NCBI GenBank assembly: GCA_006226425.1
Contig: SBGX01000011.1
Location: 124,001-188,000 of the forward strand
Source of the DNA: Bacteroidota bacterium
Lineage (GTDB): Bacteria > Bacteroidota > Bacteroidia > Flavobacteriales_D > Crocinitomicaceae
Length of the DNA stretch: 64,000 nucleotides
Direction of reading: 5' to 3'
The first letter of the stretch is position 1; every line of letters starts with the position of its first letter. Made by a program: the position numbers and the translations under genes. Below the pieces are notes generated by a model. The model saw only the letters and a program-made list of their open reading frames with translations, was not told the DNA's origin and did no database searches. Positions 44,911 through 53,616 of this stretch are shown here, one piece after another.

Positions 44911-45996
44911 ATGGTTAATCAGGATCAAATAAAAGAGTTAAATGATCGGATCGGTGCCATTGCGAAGTACCTGAAAATCGATCAGAAGAAAGTGGAGCTT
45001 CAGGAGGCCGAGTTGAAGACGCAGGACCCTGGCTTTTGGGATGACCCCAATAAGGCTCAGGCACACATGAAGAACATTCAGGCGGTTAAATTTTGGATTC
45101 AGGCGCATGAAGAGTTGCGGAGCGGATTAGAGGATCTTGAAGTATTGGTTGATTTCTTTAAAGAAGGAGCCATCGAGGAGCAGGAAGTGGATGAAACACA
45201 TCATAAACTGTTGGAAGGAGTTGAAGAGCTTGAACTGAAAAACATGCTTTCCGGTGAGGAGGATCAATTGAGTGCGGTACTACAAATTACTGCTGGCGCA
45301 GGAGGAACCGAAAGTTGTGATTGGGCATCGATGTTGATGCGGATGTATCAGATGTGGGGCCAACGAAATGGTTATAAAATCAAAGAACTGAACTTCCAGG
45401 AAGGGGATGTGGCCGGGATCAAAACGGTGACCCTGGAGTTTGAAGGATCCTTCGCTTTTGGCTATTTGAAGGGAGAGAATGGAGTACATCGACTGGTACG
45501 GATTTCACCTTTCGATTCAAATGCGAAACGACACACCTCATTTGCGTCGGTGTATGTGTATCCCCTGGTGGACGATTCAATTGAGATTCAGATCAATCCG
45601 GCGGATATCACCTGGGAAACTTTTCGTTCTGGTGGAGCTGGAGGACAGAATGTGAACAAGGTGGAGACAGCTGTCCGTTTGCGTCACGCGCCTACCGGAA
45701 TTGTGATCGAAAACTCCGAATCTCGCTCCCAATTGGGAAATAAAGAGAAAGCGATGCAATTGCTTCGTTCACAGTTATATGAACTGGAGTATCGTTCCAG
45801 AATGGAGAAACGAGATGAAATTGAAGCGAGTAAGAAGAAAATAGAATGGGGATCTCAGATTCGAAATTACGTTATGCACCCGTATAAACTGGTGAAGGAT
45901 GTCCGAACTGGTTACGAAAGCGGAAATGTTGAGTCTGTGATGGATGGAGGGATCGATGAATTTCTCAAGTCTTACCTGATGACATATGGAAATTAA
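44911..45996 (+). CDS. prfB: peptide chain release factor 2
   Basis: RF2 ends translation at UGA and UAA. The 361 residues include the UGA-reading SPF motif in [11 protein letters not shown] and the catalytic GGQ at residues 244-246. The whole protein is encoded in one frame from ATG 44911. The programmed +1 frameshift with an early in-frame TGA, found in many bacterial prfB genes, is absent: the corresponding position reads KYLKIDQ with no TGA and no upstream SD-like AGGGGG. RF2 here therefore lacks that autoregulation. It is followed by the ArsC-like gene after 5 bases. Confidence 0.97.
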   Translation: MVNQDQIKELNDRIGAIAKYLKIDQKKVELQEAELKTQDPGFWDDPNKAQAHMKNIQAVKFWIQAHEELRSGLEDLEVLVDFFKEGAIEEQEVDETHHKLLEGVEELELKNMLSGEEDQLSAVLQITAGAGGTESCDWASMLMRMYQMWGQRNGYKIKELNFQEGDVAGIKTVTLEFEGSFAFGYLKGENGVHRLVRISPFDSNAKRHTSFASVYVYPLVDDSIEIQINPADITWETFRSGGAGGQNVNKVETAVRLRHAPTGIVIENSESRSQLGNKEKAMQLLRSQLYELEYRSRMEKRDEIEASKKKIEWGSQIRNYVMHPYKLVKDVRTGYESGNVESVMDGGIDEFLKSYLMTYGN

Positions 45997-46001
45997 AGCC
46001 T

Positions 46002-46349
46002 ATGAAGACAATTATATATCACAATCCCAGATGTTCCAAGTCCCGCGAAGCGAAAGGCTTGCTGGAAGCGGAAAATTGCGAAATAGAAGTAGTGGAGTAT
46101 CTGAAGGATACCCCGGATAAATCAGAGATTAAAAAACTGGTTGATCTTTTGGGGATTGCGCCACATGATCTGATCCGAAAAGGAGAAGCAATTTACAAGG
46201 AGCAATACAAGGGAAAAGAGTTGTCGGATGAACAATGGATCGAAGCCATGGCAGCGCATCCCATTTTGATCGAACGCCCGATCATTATTCAGGGAAATAA
46301 GGCTGTTGTTGGACGACCACCCAGCCTGGTTTTGGATCTTGTTAAATAA
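46002..46349 (+). CDS. ArsC-family reductase (arsenate reductase-like)
   Basis: A 115-residue thioredoxin-fold protein of the ArsC/Spx/YfgD family. The active-site Cys is in YHNPRCSKSREA (Cys11 region), and the C-terminal part has the conserved HPILIERPIIIQ with the essential Arg, and VGRPP. Length fits glutaredoxin-dependent arsenate reductases, but no arsenic resistance genes are near and many family members are not arsenate-specific. It follows prfB closely and converges with the sugar operon. Confidence 0.88.
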   Translation: MKTIIYHNPRCSKSREAKGLLEAENCEIEVVEYLKDTPDKSEIKKLVDLLGIAPHDLIRKGEAIYKEQYKGKELSDEQWIEAMAAHPILIERPIIIQGNKAVVGRPPSLVLDLVK

Positions 46350-46358
46350 AGCGTTTGT

Positions 46359-47663
46359 TTACAAACTCCAGTATTCCAGTTCCTGAATTTTATTTCGGAA
46401 CAGGCCTTTGATGTCCACAAAAACACCTTTACCATCGTGCAACAAAGATTTGAAGTAAGCTTCATCTAACTCTTTGTATTCAGCATGATTGACTGCCACG
46501 ATGATTGCATCGTATTTTCCTGCAGGTTGATCCACCAGTCCGATTCCATATTCATGCATCATTTCTTCTGAAGAAGCATGTGGGTCAAGTACATCAACGG
46601 TCACCTGGAAGGATTTCAGTTCATTAATCACATCAATCACTTTGGAATTTCGAATGTCACTGACATCTTCTTTGAACGTTGCACCCATCACCAGGACTCG
46701 TGCATTCTGAATCACCTTTCCTTGCGAGATGATCTTTTTGGCGGTTTGTTTCCCAATGTAGAAGCCCATGGAGTCGTTCACATAACGCCCACTGTTAATC
46801 ACCTTGGAGTGATATCCGGCTTGTTGAGCACGGTGGGTCAGGTAGTATGGGTCAACTCCAATACAGTGTCCACCAACGAGGCCAGGGTAAAATTTCAAGA
46901 AATTCCATTTGGTTCCAGCCGCATCCAATACATCAAAGGTATTAATGCCCAGCTTGTTGAAGATTAGTGAGAGTTCATTGATCAGTGCGATGTTGACGTC
47001 GCGCTGTGTGTTTTCGATGATTTTGGCAGCTTCTGCTACTTTAATTGTAGGAGCCCGGTGAACACCAGCCCCAACGACGAGTTCGTAAGTTTTGGCAATC
47101 TGTTCCAGGGAACTTTCGCAACAACCTGAAACGACCTTGATGACGTTTTGCAGTGTGTGTTCTTTGTCTCCCGGATTAATTCGCTCGGGAGAATAACCAA
47201 CCATAAAATCTTCGCGGAACTTCAATCCGGATTCTTCTTCCAGAATCGGAACACAATCTTCTTCAGTACACCCTGGATATACCGTTGATTCAAAAACAAC
47301 GTAATCTCCTTTTTTTAGCACTTTTCCAACCGTACGGGAAGCTGCTAGCAGCGGGGTTAAGTCCGGCAACTTGGTCTCATCGATTGGCGTCGGAACGGCA
47401 ACCACATAAAAGCGGCAGGCTTTGAGGTCTTCCAATTGACTGGTGAACGTAATATCTGTGTTTTCAAAGGCGGAGGCATCTAGTTCTTTGCTGGGATCAA
47501 TTCCCTTTTGCATCAATTCAACACGCTCCTGGTTGATGTCAAAACCAACCACGCTGATTTTTTTGGCAAACTCCAGAGCAATCGGCAATCCGACATAGCC
47601 CAGGCCGATCACGGCAAGTTTCTCCTCTTTGTTTAGTAGTTTATCGTAAATTAAGTTGCTCAT
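46359..47663 (-). CDS. UDP-N-acetylhexosamine 6-dehydrogenase (WbpA/TviB type)
   Basis: A 434-residue nucleotide-sugar dehydrogenase that oxidises C6 of a UDP-N-acetylhexosamine to the uronic acid with two NAD+. The NAD-binding IGLGYVGLP is at about 19-27 and the catalytic Cys is in GGHCIGVDPYYL. The sequence style (ESTVYPGCTEEDC, SPERINPGD) is that of the UDP-GlcNAc/GalNAc group, not UDP-glucose. With the three next enzymes upstream it would give the first step of the Wbp/Wlb pathway. It overlaps the oxidoreductase gene by 23 bases and is the last gene of the operon. Confidence 0.9.
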   Translation of the reverse strand: MSNLIYDKLLNKEEKLAVIGLGYVGLPIALEFAKKISVVGFDINQERVELMQKGIDPSKELDASAFENTDITFTSQLEDLKACRFYVVAVPTPIDETKLPDLTPLLAASRTVGKVLKKGDYVVFESTVYPGCTEEDCVPILEEESGLKFREDFMVGYSPERINPGDKEHTLQNVIKVVSGCCESSLEQIAKTYELVVGAGVHRAPTIKVAEAAKIIENTQRDVNIALINELSLIFNKLGINTFDVLDAAGTKWNFLKFYPGLVGGHCIGVDPYYLTHRAQQAGYHSKVINSGRYVNDSMGFYIGKQTAKKIISQGKVIQNARVLVMGATFKEDVSDIRNSKVIDVINELKSFQVTVDVLDPHASSEEMMHEYGIGLVDQPAGKYDAIIVAVNHAEYKELDEAYFKSLLHDGKGVFVDIKGLFRNKIQELEYWSL

Positions 47664-48675
47664 CTCTAATTTTGTAAATTCGTTCTATGATCTCTACCAC
47701 TTTCAGGCCTTCCAGAGCATTGGTGGTAGCCGTTGTGTTTCCTTTCAAAGTTTGTACCACGTTTGCGATCACGAAATGGTGGTTGGCGGCAGAGCCCTTA
47801 TACGCTCCGTAATCATTGGCCGGACTGGCTTCAGGGAGTTCGGGCATCTCGTAATCCTTGATGTTACAAATTTCCACTTCGTTCATATATTGCCCCCCAA
47901 TCTTAACACTTCCTTTGCTTCCGATAATAGTCATGGAGCTCTCGAGGTTTTGGTGTTGGACCGAAGTGGAGTAGTTCAAGCTTCCCATTCCGCCATTGAC
48001 GAAGTCAAAACTGACGAAACCGGAGTCTTCAAAGGCAGTAAGATCCTGGTGTGTAAAATCGGCAAATTTTCCCTGGATATTGTGAATGTCCCCGAAAAGC
48101 CAGTACATAATGTCAATGAAATGGGAGAACTGCGTGAATAAGGTTCCTCCGTCCAGGTCGCTGGTTCCTTTCCAGTTTTGCTTGTTATAGTAACGTTCAT
48201 CCCGGTTCCAGTAGCAATTTAGCTGAACCATGAAAATATCGCCCAAAATACCTTTGTCAATCACCTCTTTGATCCAAACGGATGGAGGGGAATAGCGGTT
48301 TTGCATGACGCAAAAGACCTGTTTTGACATCTGCAGCGACTTAAAGATCACTTTTTCGCATTGATCCTTCGTCAGGCCCATTGGCTTTTCACAGACAACG
48401 TGCTTTTGTGCCTCCAGTGCTTTAATGGATTGCTCAGCATGCAGTCCGTTCGGAGTACAAATGGAAACGGCATCGAATTCGAGTCCTGAAGCCAGCAGTT
48501 CATCCATTGAATGAAAAAGGGGCACTTCAAGATCTTCCAGTCCACACTCCTTTTTGTCCCGGATATCGACCATTGCAACCAGTTCTGATTCATCGTTTCG
48601 ACGGATCATCTCCGCGTGTCGCTTTCCGATGTGGCCAGCGCCAACAACTGCAAATTTTATGTGATTTGTCGCCAT
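47641..48675 (-). CDS. Gfo/Idh/MocA oxidoreductase (WbpB/WlbA type)
   Basis: A 344-residue Rossmann-fold oxidoreductase. N-terminal GAGHIGKRHAEM binds the dinucleotide, and CEKPMGLT is the classic Gfo/Idh/MocA lysine motif. Segment GGTLFTQFSHFIDIMYWLFG matches the WlbA/WbpB subgroup, which oxidises C3 of UDP-GlcNAcA to the 3-keto sugar. Context agrees: a UDP-HexNAc dehydrogenase, a DegT aminotransferase and a hexapeptide acetyltransferase lie in the same operon. Its end overlaps the start of the dehydrogenase gene by 23 bases. Confidence 0.9.
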   Translation of the reverse strand: MATNHIKFAVVGAGHIGKRHAEMIRRNDESELVAMVDIRDKKECGLEDLEVPLFHSMDELLASGLEFDAVSICTPNGLHAEQSIKALEAQKHVVCEKPMGLTKDQCEKVIFKSLQMSKQVFCVMQNRYSPPSVWIKEVIDKGILGDIFMVQLNCYWNRDERYYNKQNWKGTSDLDGGTLFTQFSHFIDIMYWLFGDIHNIQGKFADFTHQDLTAFEDSGFVSFDFVNGGMGSLNYSTSVQHQNLESSMTIIGSKGSVKIGGQYMNEVEICNIKDYEMPELPEASPANDYGAYKGSAANHHFVIANVVQTLKGNTTATTNALEGLKVVEIIERIYKIRDEQLNLR

Positions 48676-48678
48676 AGT

Positions 48679-49254
48679 TTAATCTTCAATTTTGGATACG
48701 ATCCCTTCTGAGAGTTGATACTTTTCGCCACTTTCCTGGCACACGGCCAATCCTTCATGATCAAACTCCAGGCGATGACCGTGGGCACTCATCCAACCCA
48801 TTTGTTTGGCAGGATTTCCAACGACCAGGGCATAATCGGGCACATTTTTTGTCACTACGGCACCCGCTCCGACGAAGGCGTACCGACCAATATCATGTCC
48901 GCAGACAATCGTTGCATTCGCCCCGATACTGGCTCCCTGTTTTACAACGGTCCGGGCGTATTCGCTTTTTCGGTTTACAGCACTCCGTGGATTGATGACG
49001 TTTGTGAAAACCATCGACGGTCCCAGAAAGACATCGTCCTCACAGATGACCCCTGTATAGATTGAAACATTGTTTTGGACCTTGACATTACGTCCTAAAA
49101 CAACCTCTGGAGAGATCACAACGTTCTGTCCGATATTACAGCTTTCACCAATGGTACAATTGGGCATGATATGTGAAAAATGCCAAATTTTGGTTCCTGT
49201 GCCAATCTGACAACCAGGATCAATCACTGCGGTTTCGTGTGCAAAATAGTCCAT
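48679..49254 (-). CDS. hexapeptide N-acetyltransferase (WbpD/WlbB type)
   Basis: A 191-residue left-handed beta-helix acetyltransferase: repeated hexapeptides such as [18 protein letters not shown] and VVLGRN fill residues 15-145. The [20 protein letters not shown] segment is typical of sugar N-acetyltransferases. The segment [16 protein letters not shown] matches WlbB/WbpD, which acetylate the 3-amino group of UDP-GlcNAc(3NH2)A using acetyl-CoA. Its ATG follows the stop of the decarboxylase gene with no gap, and the WbpB-type gene begins 3 bases after its own stop. Confidence 0.9.
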   Translation of the reverse strand: MDYFAHETAVIDPGCQIGTGTKIWHFSHIMPNCTIGESCNIGQNVVISPEVVLGRNVKVQNNVSIYTGVICEDDVFLGPSMVFTNVINPRSAVNRKSEYARTVVKQGASIGANATIVCGHDIGRYAFVGAGAVVTKNVPDYALVVGNPAKQMGWMSAHGHRLEFDHEGLAVCQESGEKYQLSEGIVSKIED

Positions 49255-50241
49255 TTACTTTCGGATGTATTTTTCGAAGTCGTTGTGTTCCTTTTGATTT
49301 AATTCTTCCTGGCTCAAGCCACAAAAATAAGCATAAGTTTTTTCCAGTCCTTCCCGACGGTTTACGACGGGTTGCCAACCTAATAACTCCCTGGCTTTTT
49401 GGATGTCCGGTTGACGTTGCTTGGGGTCGTCCTTTGGAAGCTCCTTGAACACAATTTTCTGAGTGGTATTGGTCAGTTTGATAATTTCTTCCGCAAACTC
49501 GCGAATAGAGATTTCATCCGGGTTTCCGATGTTGACGGGATGCGGGTAGTCACTAAAAAGGAGTCGCTGAATTCCCTCGATTAGGTCATCGACGTAGCAG
49601 AAGGACCTGGTTTGAGAACCGTCTCCAAAAATAGTTAGGTCTTCTCCACGCAGTGCCTGTCCGATAAAAGCAGGGAGTACGCGTCCGTCATTCAATCGCA
49701 TGCGTGGCCCGTAAGTATTAAAAATTCGTACAATTCGCGTTTCCAGCCCGTGATACGTATGGTAGGCCATGGTCATTGCTTCCTGAAAGCGTTTGGCCTC
49801 GTCATATACTCCTCTTGGACCTACCGGATTGACATTTCCCCAATAATCTTCCGTTTGTGGGTGCACGGTTGGGTCTCCATAAACTTCAGAGGTCGATGCG
49901 ATCAGGACGCGGGCATTTTTAGCACGTGCAAGTCCGAGGCAATTATGTACTCCAAGAGAACCGACTTTAAGGGTTTGAATAGGAATCTTCAGGTAGTCAA
50001 TTGGGCTCGCTGGTGAGGCAAAGTGCAGGATATAATCCAGTTTTCCTGGCACATGAATGAATTTACTCACGTCGTGGTGGTAAAATTCGAAGTGCTCCAA
50101 TTTGAACAGGTGTTCAATATTGCTCAGTCTTCCGGTAATCAGGTTGTCCATCCCAATAACGTGAAATCCGTCTCGGATAAAACGGTCACAAAGGTGTGAA
50201 CCTAAAAAACCTGCGGCTCCTGTGATCAGTACTCTTTTCAT
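49255..50241 (-). CDS. UDP-glucuronate decarboxylase (UXS-type SDR)
   Basis: A 328-residue extended SDR enzyme that converts UDP-glucuronate to UDP-xylose with bound NAD+. Seen: [12 protein letters not shown] at the N-terminus, [23 protein letters not shown], the catalytic YDEAK and the [10 protein letters not shown] segment. The ASPASP motif and overall length fit UXS. Neighbour ugd, 3 bases upstream, supplies its substrate. A small chance remains that it is a related epimerase. Confidence 0.9.
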   Translation of the reverse strand: MKRVLITGAAGFLGSHLCDRFIRDGFHVIGMDNLITGRLSNIEHLFKLEHFEFYHHDVSKFIHVPGKLDYILHFASPASPIDYLKIPIQTLKVGSLGVHNCLGLARAKNARVLIASTSEVYGDPTVHPQTEDYWGNVNPVGPRGVYDEAKRFQEAMTMAYHTYHGLETRIVRIFNTYGPRMRLNDGRVLPAFIGQALRGEDLTIFGDGSQTRSFCYVDDLIEGIQRLLFSDYPHPVNIGNPDEISIREFAEEIIKLTNTTQKIVFKELPKDDPKQRQPDIQKARELLGWQPVVNRREGLEKTYAYFCGLSQEELNQKEHNDFEKYIRK

Positions 50242-50244
50242 AAA

Positions 50245-51561
50245 CTATCGTTCAATGGTATTACGTCCAATACTAGCGTAATAAAATCCTCGTTCGGTCA
50301 TTTCATCCAGATCAAAAAGATTTCTTCCGTCGAAAATCACTTTGTCTTTTAGTCCAGCAGAAATCTTATCAAAATCAGGGTTTCGGAAAATTCCCCACTC
50401 CGTACAAATGATCAGGGCATCAGCCTGTTCAATCGCCTCATATTCATTTTCGCTGTACGCAATGCGATCTCCAATTTGATTTTTCACATTCTTCATGGCT
50501 TCGGGATCGAAGGCGGTGATTTGCGCTCCTGCTTCCAACAATTTTTCAATCAGGTAGAGGGAAGGTGCCTCCCGAATGTCATCGGTATCTGGTTTGAAGG
50601 CGAGCCCCCAGATGGCAAAGTGTTTGTCTTTCAGCTCACCCCGGTAATAATTTTTGATTTTGGGGAATAAGGCCGTCTTTTGTTGTTCATTGACTTGCAT
50701 GACTGCCTCCAGGATGCGGAAGTCATATTCTGCTTCCTTTCCTGATTTAACCAGCGCCTGTACGTCCTTTGGAAAACAGGACCCTCCATATCCGATTCCT
50801 GGAAACAAGAACCGTTTTCCAATGCGGGCATCTGATCCGATTCCGACGCGGACATGATCAATATTCGCTCCTACCAGTTCACAGAAGTTAGCAACTTCAT
50901 TCATGAAGGTGATTTTAGTAGCCAAAAAGGAATTCGCCGCATACTTGGTAAGTTCGGCGGATTTTTCGTCCATGAAAATGATGGGGTTTCCCTGTCTGAC
51001 AAAAGGCTTGTAGAGTTGCTCCATGATCTTCCGGGCCTTGATCGAACTGCTTCCGATCACCACACGGTCCGGCTTTAGAAAGTCATCTACCGCAAAACCT
51101 TCCCGGAGAAATTCCGGATTCGAAACCACGTCAAAGTCAACACGTGCATGTTTTTCAATGGTTGCCCGGACTTTTTCAGCCGTTCCAACAGGGACAGTGC
51201 TCTTGTCCACCACGACTTTGTAAGAAGTCATCATCTGGCCGAGTTCTTCCGCTACCCCCAAAATGTAGGAAAGGTCTGCAGATCCATCTTCACCTGGAGG
51301 GGTTGGGAGGGCCAGGAAAATAATCTCTGCATTTTCGATCCCGTCCCGAAGATCGGTGGTAAAATGGAGTCTCCCGGCATTAATATTTCGCTCGAACAGC
51401 ATGTCGAGATGGGGCTCGTAAATGGGGACATGTCCCTCTTTTAAACGGGCCACTTTTTCCTGGTCAATATCTATACAGGTAACGCGGTTACCAGTTTCTG
51501 CAAAGCAGGTTCCGGTGACCAGGCCAACATATCCTGTTCCAACTACTGCAATATTCTTCAT
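50245..51561 (-). CDS. ugd: UDP-glucose 6-dehydrogenase
   Basis: A 438-residue enzyme that oxidises UDP-glucose to UDP-glucuronate with two NAD+. NAD-binding VGTGYVGLVTGTCFAE is at the N-terminus, the catalytic Cys is in GYGGSCFPKD and GLAFKPDTDDIREAPS is near the C-terminus, all typical of UDP-glucose dehydrogenases rather than the WbpA group. It overlaps the aminotransferase gene by 4 bases (ATGA) and precedes the decarboxylase by 3, giving a UDP-glucose to UDP-xylose route. Confidence 0.95.
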   Translation of the reverse strand: MKNIAVVGTGYVGLVTGTCFAETGNRVTCIDIDQEKVARLKEGHVPIYEPHLDMLFERNINAGRLHFTTDLRDGIENAEIIFLALPTPPGEDGSADLSYILGVAEELGQMMTSYKVVVDKSTVPVGTAEKVRATIEKHARVDFDVVSNPEFLREGFAVDDFLKPDRVVIGSSSIKARKIMEQLYKPFVRQGNPIIFMDEKSAELTKYAANSFLATKITFMNEVANFCELVGANIDHVRVGIGSDARIGKRFLFPGIGYGGSCFPKDVQALVKSGKEAEYDFRILEAVMQVNEQQKTALFPKIKNYYRGELKDKHFAIWGLAFKPDTDDIREAPSLYLIEKLLEAGAQITAFDPEAMKNVKNQIGDRIAYSENEYEAIEQADALIICTEWGIFRNPDFDKISAGLKDKVIFDGRNLFDLDEMTERGFYYASIGRNTIER

Positions 51562-52691
51562 GATTTTACCAAAAATGCTTTGATCGACTCACAGATATAA
51601 TTCAGTTCTTCTGTCTCCAGCTCGGTATGCATGGGGAGTGAAAGAACGCGAGTGGTCAACCAGTCTGTTACAGGAAGTTCCTGATCCTCACAATTAAACG
51701 CGGCAAACATTTTTTGTTTATGTGCCGGAACCGGGTAATAGATCATCGAAGGAACTCCTTTTTCCGCGAGGAAGCGATTCAGTTCATCCCGGTCAACGCC
51801 TTCCAGTTGGATGGTGTACTGATGAAAAACATGCTTCGATTTGGGATCCCGATACGGTGTTTTAATTTGTGGAACATCCGCAAATGCTACGTCATAATAA
51901 TCCGCTGCCTTACGCCGTGCGTCACAGTAGTTATCCAGTCGAGGGAGCTTGACTCCTAAAACCGCCGCCTGAATGGCATCGAGTCGTGAGTTGCATCCAA
52001 CCATGTCATGGTAGTACCGGACTTCCATACCGTGATTGGCAATTTTTCTCATTTGGTGGGCTAGTTCGTCGTCGTTGGTACAGATTGCACCACCGTCGCC
52101 GTAGCAACCCAAATTTTTTGAAGGGAAGAAGGAAGTACATCCGATATCTCCTATGGTACCAGTTTTTGAGATGCTTCCATCAGCATGTGTATAATCACAA
52201 CCAATGGCCTGGGCATTATCCTCAATCACCTTGAGTCCATGTTTCTGTGCAATCTGCATGATGCGGTCCATATTGGCAGCCTGGCCGTACAGGTGTACAG
52301 GAACTATGGCCTTTGTTCGTTCGCTGATTGCCGCTTCAATTTTATCCGGGTCGATGCAAAAGCTGTCCGGATCTACATCTACGAAGACAGGCTTGAGCCC
52401 CAAAAGAGCAATAACTTCTGTGGTTGCAATGAACGTAAAGGAAGGAGTGATTACTTCATCTCCGGTTTTCAATCCGAGAGACATCAGGGCAATCTGAAGA
52501 GCATCAGTTCCATTGGCACAAGGGATAACATGCTTGGCCCCCAGATAATCCTCCAATGCATTCTGGAAATTTTGGATGACCGGACCACCGATAAATTGGG
52601 TGCTGTCAATGACTTCAGAAATCGCTTTGTCAACCTCTTCTTTAATCGCAGCGTACTGCTTTTTAAGGTCAACCATTTGAATGTTTTTCAT
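51558..52691 (-). CDS. DegT/DnrJ/EryC1 aminotransferase (WbpE/WlbC type)
   Basis: A 377-residue PLP-dependent sugar aminotransferase. PLP lysine is K192 in TSFFPSKNLGCYGDGG; DGT at 61-63 region (NGTDALQIAL) binds the cofactor phosphate. The sequence style, especially the FFPSKNLGCYGDGGA and CNSRLDAIQAAVL segments, is that of WbpE/WlbC, which adds an amino group to UDP-3-keto-GlcNAcA using glutamate. It is the first gene of the six-gene sugar operon. In Porphyromonas gingivalis a homologue (PorR) is needed for the A-LPS that anchors T9SS proteins. Confidence 0.92.
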   Translation of the reverse strand: MKNIQMVDLKKQYAAIKEEVDKAISEVIDSTQFIGGPVIQNFQNALEDYLGAKHVIPCANGTDALQIALMSLGLKTGDEVITPSFTFIATTEVIALLGLKPVFVDVDPDSFCIDPDKIEAAISERTKAIVPVHLYGQAANMDRIMQIAQKHGLKVIEDNAQAIGCDYTHADGSISKTGTIGDIGCTSFFPSKNLGCYGDGGAICTNDDELAHQMRKIANHGMEVRYYHDMVGCNSRLDAIQAAVLGVKLPRLDNYCDARRKAADYYDVAFADVPQIKTPYRDPKSKHVFHQYTIQLEGVDRDELNRFLAEKGVPSMIYYPVPAHKQKMFAAFNCEDQELPVTDWLTTRVLSLPMHTELETEELNYICESIKAFLVKS

Positions 52692-52821
52692 GCTTCCTTA
52701 TTTAGTTTACCCAGGTAATTTTTATGACAAATGGGTAAGAAAGCAAAATTAATAGAAAATATCATACTACAAGCTGCGTTTTAGTAGAGGAATGGAGCAG
52801 TTTACAGGGAATTTTGAATGT

Positions 52822-52852
52822 TTGGCGGAGAAACAATATTCTCCTATCTTTG
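52822..52852 (+). promoter_or_regulatory. promoter (TTG-N20-TATCTTTG) abutting the OMP gene
   Basis: TTG at 52822-52824 and TATCTTTG at 52845-52852 with 20 bases between fit the -33/-7 pattern. Only 5 bases separate the box from the ATG at 52858, predicting a leaderless transcript. Confidence 0.6.
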
Positions 52853-52857
52853 CTAAC

Positions 52858-53616
52858 ATGAAAAAAGGCTTGTTGGTCCTGGTTTCGATCCTGTTTTGCA
52901 GTACATTTTTTGCACAGCGTAATGTGCGTGATAGTGCTGTTGCCACCCCTTGGATAGCCGTTCATTACGGTGGGAACTGGACGAAGAAGGATTTGGCCCT
53001 CCGTTATGGTTTTTTGAATCATCTGGGGGTATTGGCCGGATATAAAACAAAAAGCAACTGGTTTTTGGGCCTGGAAGGAAATTTTATTTTCGGTGATCAG
53101 ATCAATGCCAGGGGGTTGTTTGATAATTTAGTGGACAGTTACGGGAACATCACTGATGTAAATGGAACGGTGGCTCAGGTACTTGTGCTTGCACGGGGAA
53201 CAAATGTCAATGTTTCAATTGGGAAAATCATTCCCGTATTTGGAGGAAATCCGAACTCAGGAATTTTTGTCCATGCAGGAGCTGGTTATTTGATGCACAA
53301 AATGAGGATTGATACAAGGGATCAGGTCATTCCTCAAATCGAGCTGGATTATCGCAAAGGCTATGATCGGCTTTCCACCGGATACAATATTCACGGTTTT
53401 TTGGGCTATGGCTTCATGGCAAATCGGGGCTTGATTAATTTCTATGGCGGTTTTTACGTGCAACAAGGTTATACAAAGAACCGAAGATTGATCTTCTTTG
53501 ATCAACCGGATGTCCCTGTTTCGCAGGAAGTCATGAAAGATTTGCAGATCGGCTTTAAAGGAGGCTGGTTAATTCCCATCTATCGAAGAAAACCCAAAGA
53601 ATTTTATTTCAATTGA
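52858..53616 (+). CDS. predicted outer-membrane protein
   Basis: A 252-residue protein with a signal peptide (MKKGLLVLVSILFCSTFFAQ) and a Gly/aromatic alternating body that looks like an eight- to ten-stranded outer-membrane barrel (for example LGVLAGYKTKSNWFLGLEG, and GIFVHAGAGYL). The start is ATG 52858; the longer frame would run through the promoter. It overlaps waaA by one base (TGATG). Co-transcription with Kdo transferase suggests an envelope role, but the family is not recognised. Confidence 0.72.
   Translation: MKKGLLVLVSILFCSTFFAQRNVRDSAVATPWIAVHYGGNWTKKDLALRYGFLNHLGVLAGYKTKSNWFLGLEGNFIFGDQINARGLFDNLVDSYGNITDVNGTVAQVLVLARGTNVNVSIGKIIPVFGGNPNSGIFVHAGAGYLMHKMRIDTRDQVIPQIELDYRKGYDRLSTGYNIHGFLGYGFMANRGLINFYGGFYVQQGYTKNRRLIFFDQPDVPVSQEVMKDLQIGFKGGWLIPIYRRKPKEFYFN

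Noticed and set aside
44914-44990. Programmed frameshift in prfB
   Set aside because: No in-frame TGA, no CTTTGA slip site and no upstream purine-rich stretch at the usual position.
46353-46366. GTTTG-TTTA-CAAAC palindrome between the ArsC-like and WbpA-type genes
   Set aside because: A short AT-rich stem without a T-tract, partly inside a stop codon and coding sequence; likely chance.
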